The translations under genes were made by a program, and so were the position numbers. Source: Gammaproteobacteria bacterium (GTDB taxonomy: Bacteria > Pseudomonadota > Gammaproteobacteria > SZUA-152). Taken from it: 6,596 nucleotides of DNA. Under the pieces are notes generated by a model. It was not told where the DNA came from. It did no database searches and was given only the letters and a program-made list of their open reading frames with translations. The DNA lies in contig JAUWVK010000090.1 in NCBI GenBank assembly GCA_030617485.1, positions 1 through 6,596 of the forward strand. The letters are read 5' to 3'. Of the stretch, positions 1-4,547 are shown one piece after another (position 1 is the first letter of the stretch; each line of letters opens with the position of its first letter).

Positions 1-42
1 AACCTAAACGTGAGCATAGGCGACGCATGGACTTTTCGCACG

Positions 43-78
43 GCCGGTGACCACAGAAAGCGAACTTAATGCACCGGC
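43..78. repeat. Inverted repeat near the left edge, downstream of the operon
   Basis: GCCGGTG at 43-49 pairs perfectly with CACCGGC at 72-78 across a 22-base loop. No clean T-run follows on either strand, so a terminator role is unproven. It lies about 110 bases beyond the operon's last stop. A plus-strand frame that is open from the window start ends with TAA at 67-69 inside the repeat, so it may be the end of a gene from the left, but 22 codons are too few to support that. Confidence 0.3.
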
Positions 79-189
79 TATACATTTTCCTAACAAAAAA
101 GTTAACATTTAAATACTGATTCCACCTATTTTCTTATTTTAATGGCTCATAGTTTAAAAATAAACCTGCCTTCTTTCCGCCTTACAACA

Positions 190-819
190 TTACTGCAGGC
201 TTGCGTAGTAGTGCATTAGAAAATCTACTGATTCTTCCCCATGATTTTTTTTCATCATTTTCAGCTTGGTGATCATCATGGGAGGTGCGTTACGTTTTTT
301 ATCAAGATAATCCTGGATGACCTTCTTTAGATAAGGCGTCCATTGCCCTGCAAGAAAGCCGTAATTGTTTTCGGTAATCCTGCCCGCATCTTCGTGACAT
401 TTCTCGCAGTATTTATCGTGCAGCTCTTTGCCTTTATTGGCCTTTTTTTCCTCAAACTTTTGTTCACGCGGCTTGAATGTCTGCTTTTCATAAAATGCTG
501 CCAGACCATCAATTTGTTCCCCTGACAGGGTATGCACAAACATTTTCATCATGTCTGACTGCCGGCCATTATTTTTATACGCGTCAAACGTGTGTTTGAA
601 ATATTCACTGGTCATTCCTGCAATCGACGGATTAACAGGCGCCACACTATTGCCATCAGATCCATGACACATACCACATTGCTTGACCAGCTCCTCCAGT
701 GGATCACTGCTGACGGGAAGCGCAAACACCAGATTAGCGCAGCATAAAATAAAGACGTACTTTAACTGTCGTTTACTTACCGTTATTTGATTACACATGT
801 TTTGTATTTTGTGTTTCAT
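190..819 (-). CDS. Diheme c-type cytochrome, c4-like (two class I domains), periplasmic
   Basis: This 209-residue protein probably carries electrons through the periplasm between the outer-membrane MtrA conduit and inner-membrane or soluble partners. A basic N-terminus (K16, R17, K20) and a hydrophobic stretch at about 21-36 form a signal peptide, with likely cleavage after the VFA at 31-33 or just before D39. Two heme sites are visible, CGMCH at 48-52 and CEKCH at 138-142. Each is followed by a class I cytochrome pattern: SIAGM...YF...Y near 65-81 with candidate distal Met 90, 91 or 93, and FLAGQ...YL...Y near 155-171 with candidate Met 181 or 182. This two-domain layout and length match cytochrome c4 and the cytochrome subunit of flavocytochrome c; no flavoprotein partner gene is present, so a c4-like carrier is preferred. 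It is the last gene of the operon, 35 nt after the porin stop. I chose the ATG at 819; a TTG at 831 would add four residues, and neither start has a good Shine-Dalgarno sequence. Confidence 0.9.
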   Translation of the reverse strand: MKHKIQNMCNQITVSKRQLKYVFILCCANLVFALPVSSDPLEELVKQCGMCHGSDGNSVAPVNPSIAGMTSEYFKHTFDAYKNNGRQSDMMKMFVHTLSGEQIDGLAAFYEKQTFKPREQKFEEKKANKGKELHDKYCEKCHEDAGRITENNYGFLAGQWTPYLKKVIQDYLDKKRNAPPMMITKLKMMKKNHGEESVDFLMHYYASLQ

Positions 820-854
820 GGTAGCGTCCAAATGAATATGTAGTCAGCCACATA

Positions 855-2975
855 CTAAAATTGCATTTTATAACTAATTGCAAACATACCAATTTCATAA
901 GACGGGCTAACCTCACCGAGTGTTAATACTGTGTTGAGCGTATTGGGCACTACGCCCTCAATAGCCCAGTCTTCCTCTTTGTAGTCCTCATACCCAAAAA
1001 ACATATGTATCAAAGATTTATCATTGAGCGAGTAATCGGCAAATAGAGTGAACGTCTTACGCGTTGATTTCAGACCTGGAAAACCATTACCCGTGGATAC
1101 AGTGATATCTCCTACAGCATTTGCGTAAGCATAGTCAGCACCAAACAACAATTTATTTTTCAAAAATTCGTAATTCGCGCCGATATGCGCAACATAGATA
1201 CTGTCTTCGTTGTCTGCTCTCCAGCTTGTCCCCGCTTGTGTGGACTCTATACCAGTCACACTATAATCAAAATTCATACTCAAGGCTTTATTCACACGAT
1301 ATTGTAATTCCAGCGAATAAGTCGATTGCCGACTCTCCTGTAATCCCACATCGGAATCTGAATAATCATCATTCGCATAATCGGCAATTGCACTCATTTG
1401 TAGCGCATCCGAGAACAAATAGGATAAAGACACTGCGGCCAAGTTACGCTTACGATCAGCAAGATTGTATTTGCGCAGCAGAGTATTTTCAGGCGGACTA
1501 ATTTCTGCAACCGGCGTGTATTCATCACCTGTTCTGTTACTGGTCCTTAATCGCAGGAACCACTGCAATTGTTTAGTGACATTACTACGGTAGGTGGCTG
1601 ACAGGGTATCTTCATTGCTTGATTCAACTTCCTGGTAGGTACGGTCATCCATGACGTACTCATAATCAAGCTTAATATGGTGGTGTTTGTCTATTTGATA
1701 ACGACCTTGCAGTGAAAATTCCCTTTCACGGAAACTGTAGGGGAAATTAGCCCGCGCCGTTGCGCTCAGCGCAGTGTCCGCAATCACGTAATCATAGGTG
1801 GCCCTGGGTGTGTCATTGGCCTGCTCGTTGTGTCGATATTGCGCCGAAAAACCCCACACTTCATCCCAATGAGTGTTTAAGCGCAAGGTGGTATTAAATG
1901 TATTAACTTTGCCATCTAGCGAAGTGCGCGGTAGTGGCGGTGGCGCAAGACTTCCGTTTACGGTATAGGGAAGAAAATCGGCATCCTGTTGCATACGGCC
2001 TGCTGCCACAGATAATAACGCCTTCGTATCAGTCGAAAAATTATATGCCCCCTCAAACGTCAATTGATGCATTTCATTTTCAGGCTCCAGTGCTGCCTGT
2101 CCTGCAGATACTGCTGGATTTGAATAGGCATTTTCCCAGTAAATACGTTCGTACTCATTAACAAAGCTTGAAAAGTTATATCCCAGACTGGCCTGCCATT
2201 GTCGGGCACGATAGCTGGCTTTTATCCCACCCTGCTTCGTTGTTGTGTCCACCGGCACCGCAAGAATAGCGCTCGATGTAAGAAGTGCTAATCCCATGGT
2301 TTTATTGCCCTGCTTTGTTTGATGTTGATAATTCAACTCATAAGAAAGCGCGGGCGAAGCGTAATACGTCGCACCAACATCAAGGGTTTTTCGCTCAGTG
2401 TATATATCAACATCACGCAAACTATTTGCCAGCTCAGTCATATTGGCAGTCGTTGCCCCTGCAACCCACCCGGCCGGTAGAGCTTGATTCCCTTCACCTT
2501 GATAGGGTGTCCTTGCCGTATCTGAATTTAATCTTGGGATGCTTGCATAACGTAATTCAACATCGTATTGGCCCTGTTTTCCACCTTTGGCTTCCAGCTG
2601 TCTTGAATCAAGCCCAATGTCACGACCCTTTACATCCGCATAACCAGAATCCTTACCCCGGTATTCGTAACTGGCATTGCCCACAAAAAACGCACCCTGC
2701 TCATCAAGGCCGGTGTAATTCCCATGTTTATTTGAATCATTTGACACACTACCAGCACCGGCCTCCACCTCTCCTTTTGAATGAAGCTCTTTTTCGGATG
2801 GACACCATTTGCATTCCCAGTTAGCGGTAATTTTTTCGATTTCCGACTGACTGATACCAGCCTGGACATTTGAAAACAACAAAAGGAGTACGCAGGCGCA
2901 GGAAGGCAATACGTAGCGTTGTACTTTGTCATTATCTGGATTGCAGTACATAACTTTCACCTTTTTCCTGATCAT
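855..2975 (-). CDS. mtrB: MtrB/PioB-family outer-membrane beta-barrel porin of a decaheme conduit
   Basis: A 706-residue outer-membrane barrel that in this family sheathes the decaheme cytochrome MtrA and lets electrons cross the outer membrane. Length fits Shewanella MtrB (about 700). A signal peptide runs to about residue 39 (hydrophobic core V29-F34, cleavage after VQA). An N-terminal CXXC (CKWC, 55-58) follows, as in MtrB of metal-reducing Gammaproteobacteria. The rest shows alternating polar/aromatic strands typical of a large barrel, for example YDVELRYASIPR and LSYELNYQHQTKQG, and ends in a terminal Phe (ISYKMQF), the usual barrel-assembly signal. The ATG at 2975 overlaps the mtrA stop by one base (TAATG), implying translational coupling. 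A second in-frame ATG at 2951 (Met9) has a clear AAGGTG six bases upstream and is a real competitor; both leave the signal peptide usable. MtoB and PioB are the alternative names if the pathway is Fe(II) oxidation. Confidence 0.95.
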   Translation of the reverse strand: MIRKKVKVMYCNPDNDKVQRYVLPSCACVLLLLFSNVQAGISQSEIEKITANWECKWCPSEKELHSKGEVEAGAGSVSNDSNKHGNYTGLDEQGAFFVGNASYEYRGKDSGYADVKGRDIGLDSRQLEAKGGKQGQYDVELRYASIPRLNSDTARTPYQGEGNQALPAGWVAGATTANMTELANSLRDVDIYTERKTLDVGATYYASPALSYELNYQHQTKQGNKTMGLALLTSSAILAVPVDTTTKQGGIKASYRARQWQASLGYNFSSFVNEYERIYWENAYSNPAVSAGQAALEPENEMHQLTFEGAYNFSTDTKALLSVAAGRMQQDADFLPYTVNGSLAPPPLPRTSLDGKVNTFNTTLRLNTHWDEVWGFSAQYRHNEQANDTPRATYDYVIADTALSATARANFPYSFREREFSLQGRYQIDKHHHIKLDYEYVMDDRTYQEVESSNEDTLSATYRSNVTKQLQWFLRLRTSNRTGDEYTPVAEISPPENTLLRKYNLADRKRNLAAVSLSYLFSDALQMSAIADYANDDYSDSDVGLQESRQSTYSLELQYRVNKALSMNFDYSVTGIESTQAGTSWRADNEDSIYVAHIGANYEFLKNKLLFGADYAYANAVGDITVSTGNGFPGLKSTRKTFTLFADYSLNDKSLIHMFFGYEDYKEEDWAIEGVVPNTLNTVLTLGEVSPSYEIGMFAISYKMQF
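2958..2963 (-). promoter_or_regulatory. Shine-Dalgarno for an internal mtrB start (Met9)
   Basis: AAGGTG lies six bases upstream of the ATG at 2951-2949, inside the first codons of the longer mtrB reading frame. The first ATG (2975) has no comparable site and depends on the TAATG overlap with mtrA. The site therefore bears on which Met is the true start. Confidence 0.45.
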
Positions 2976-3988
2976 TACCGCATCAACTTAACGCCCGACG
3001 GATGATTGGACCCATGCACTTGCGAATGACAATTCAAACAGCTTTTCGCCAATAAAAATGTATTCGGTGTTTGTGATGCCAAACCACTTTCCGTATATGC
3101 CAGACTTGGGTGTCCAGCAACTGTATGACATTGCTGGCACAATAACGGAGCGCGCTTTTTTAACAGTGGTGTATGTATTGACCCATGGTGCTCATGACAG
3201 GCACCGCAATCTTCTGCGGCGGGCGCATGCGTCCATAAAAACGGGCCACGTTTTTCCGCATGACAGGTATAACAGGTCTCGTTCCTGGTACTGGTTTTTA
3301 ACAAGGCATCGGCAAGTGAACCGTGTGGATTGTGGCATTGGGTACAGACCATTTTGCCGTATCGCACAGGATGTGCCGAATTACGGGCGAACTCTGCACG
3401 CTGTTTTTTGTGACAGGCGTAACAGGCTTTGGCCTGCCGAGTTTTATCCAGCACAGGATCCTTTCGTTTATGCAATGTATGACAGTCCACACAAAGTACA
3501 TTCTGGGTCTCATGCGCACTTCCCACCCAGGCCAGGTGATCATTATTATTGTGACATTGAATGCACTGCTTATTTTGCTCAGCCGGACTGACTGAAGCAT
3601 TAGGACCAAATGAAATTATTCTTGCACGCTTAAAACCTACCTTAGGTTCTGTTGCATGTGCACGACCGGGCCCATGACAGGATTCGCACTGTAGTTGCGA
3701 CATCGGCGTTCGCTTGTCATTTCGGTCGCCGTGTTTCGAAAAAAATACTGGATAGATGGGATATTTGTAGTCTTCATCGTGGCATTTCAAACAGGTATCG
3801 GCACCCTTTCGCGTATAAAGGCCCTTATCTTTTGAAATCTGCTCAGTTGTAACCGCTTTGCTAGCCACTACTTTACTGCTTTTATCAGCAGCCAGAGCAA
3901 CACTCGGCAAAAGTGCAATGCATAAAACAAACACAGCAATCAAAAGAAAACTACCTGATTGATTGTTATTTTTCTTGTTGGCTATCAT
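2975..3988 (-). CDS. mtrA: Decaheme c-type cytochrome, MtrA/DmsE family
   Basis: A 337-residue decaheme cytochrome that, in this family, sits inside the MtrB barrel and carries electrons across the outer membrane. An N-terminal signal peptide (hydrophobic F14-L27, cleavage after about A33/A34) is followed by exactly ten CxxCH sites, in order CLKCH (66-70), CESCH (101-105), CIQCH, CVDCH, CYACH, CTQCH, CYTCH, CGACH, CQQCH and CLNCH (317-321). Their even spread over about 250 residues and the C-terminal HSQVHGSNHPSG are hallmarks of MtrA, MtoA, PioA and DmsE. Additional conserved His residues (for example H86, H111, H325, H329) are suitable distal ligands for bis-His hemes. It is the first gene of the minus-strand operon and overlaps mtrB at TAATG. 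The length is close to Shewanella MtrA (about 333), so it lacks the long N-terminal extension of PioA. An AGGTAAG lies 11 bases before the ATG, a weak and distant ribosome site. Name is by family; mtoA is equally possible. Confidence 0.96.
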   Translation of the reverse strand: MIANKKNNNQSGSFLLIAVFVLCIALLPSVALAADKSSKVVASKAVTTEQISKDKGLYTRKGADTCLKCHDEDYKYPIYPVFFSKHGDRNDKRTPMSQLQCESCHGPGRAHATEPKVGFKRARIISFGPNASVSPAEQNKQCIQCHNNNDHLAWVGSAHETQNVLCVDCHTLHKRKDPVLDKTRQAKACYACHKKQRAEFARNSAHPVRYGKMVCTQCHNPHGSLADALLKTSTRNETCYTCHAEKRGPFLWTHAPAAEDCGACHEHHGSIHTPLLKKRAPLLCQQCHTVAGHPSLAYTESGLASQTPNTFLLAKSCLNCHSQVHGSNHPSGVKLMR

Positions 3989-4156
3989 GTAAATAGTGAC
4001 TTACCTGTCGGTTAGTAACTGCATTTAGCTTGCCATTATTCTACCCTAGTGTAGTCGTAAATTTTCTAACTTACATTAGAGCAAATCGATTAATGATCGA
4101 CTTCGTTCCATCATACTAATTCTGGCGATAAGATGTATTAAGAGTACCTTAAATAA

Positions 4157-4178
4157 GGTGGTTATCCATGTAGCCACC
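4157..4178 (+). repeat. Hairpin, eight-pair stem with six-base loop
   Basis: GGTGGTTA at 4157-4164 can pair with TAGCCACC at 4171-4178 around the loop TCCATG. One pair is a G-U wobble in plus-strand RNA and becomes an A-C mismatch in minus-strand RNA, so the structure suits a plus-strand transcript better. Its first three bases also form part of the ACCTT/AAGGT repeat at 4146-4159, so the two structures exclude each other. No T-run follows, so it is not an intrinsic terminator on the plus strand. Confidence 0.35.
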
Positions 4179-4400
4179 ACCCGCCAACCCACATCATCAG
4201 TATGCGTTAAGTTAAGCACGCTTTTGCATTATTTCCATCCGCGATATTTCTTTCCAACAAACTCGAACCTGAAAACCATTGAAATTATATATAAATAAAG
4301 GCGCTCATTTATGATTTTTATTAATACATAAATAAATAGAATGAAAAACGATTTCCGTGTGATTTATGTGGGCTTAAGTTTTAATTAATACTTTACCTGC

Positions 4401-4497
4401 TACACTGATTTAGAATAGCGGCAACGTGCTCGTAGTAAGTTTCGTTAACCATTTATTTATTTGTTAGTCCCATCGCTAGAATTCATTACACTGATTT
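4401..4497 (+). repeat. 11-nt direct repeat TACACTGATTT, two copies
   Basis: TACACTGATTT occurs exactly at 4401-4411 and again at 4487-4497, 86 bases apart, both upstream of the lipoprotein start. Each copy lies next to a TAGAAT box (4411-4416 and 4477-4482). They could be paired regulator sites or duplicated promoter parts; the sequence matches no operator I know. Confidence 0.35.
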
Positions 4498-4532
4498 TAC
4501 GAGCATTCCCATATGCATAAGCAGCCGTAATT

Positions 4533-4540
4533 AAGAGGAA
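4533..4540 (+). promoter_or_regulatory. Ribosome binding site of the polyheme lipoprotein gene
   Basis: AAGAGGAA sits seven bases before the ATG at 4548. It fixes this start, from which an unbroken frame runs to the window edge and a lipoprotein signal follows. Confidence 0.75.
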
Positions 4541-4547
4541 AGTTGAT

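Larger units (their letters stand above)
3989..4547. promoter_or_regulatory. Divergent intergenic region between mtrA and the polyheme lipoprotein gene
   Basis: This 559-base AT-rich stretch has no convincing gene. It must hold the promoters of both the minus-strand operon and the plus-strand lipoprotein gene. Candidate minus-strand promoter elements are TTTACG (4056-4061) and TAATGG (4033-4038) with a 17-base spacer. On the plus strand TAGAAT occurs at 4411-4416 and 4477-4482, but neither has a good -35 partner. Small inverted repeats that could bind regulators are TCGAT/ATCGA (4086-4100, 5-base spacer), ACCTT/AAGGT (4146-4159) and ATTTATG/CATAAAT (4307-4333, 13-base spacer). A stronger stem is listed separately. 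The length is generous for two promoters and suggests regulated, possibly shared, control. No specific regulator site was recognised. Confidence 0.6.

Noticed and set aside
1..85. Edge frames: plus-strand frame ending at 67-69 and a minus-strand ATG at 85 open to the edge
   Set aside because: Only 22 and 28 codons are visible, they contradict each other, and neither translation is recognisable.
91..165. AT-rich mini-palindromes (TAAC/GTTA at 91-104 and GTTTA/TAAAC at 152-165) as an operon terminator
   Set aside because: Stems are only four or five A/T-rich pairs with no GC core, too weak to call an intrinsic terminator.
1121..2824. Plus-strand open frames opposite the porin gene (1121-1501, 1934-2161, 2285-2824)
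   Set aside because: They lie wholly antisense to a well-supported mtrB, have no recognisable domains and show composition typical of shadow frames.
3058..3852. Plus-strand open frames opposite mtrA (3058-3591, 3323-3595, 3652-3852)
   Set aside because: They are antisense to ten conserved heme motifs; their Cys/His-poor, Arg-rich translations look like reverse readings of the real gene.
4341..4388. Possible 15-codon ORF in the intergenic region
   Set aside because: No Shine-Dalgarno sequence, very short, AT-rich and without any recognisable feature.
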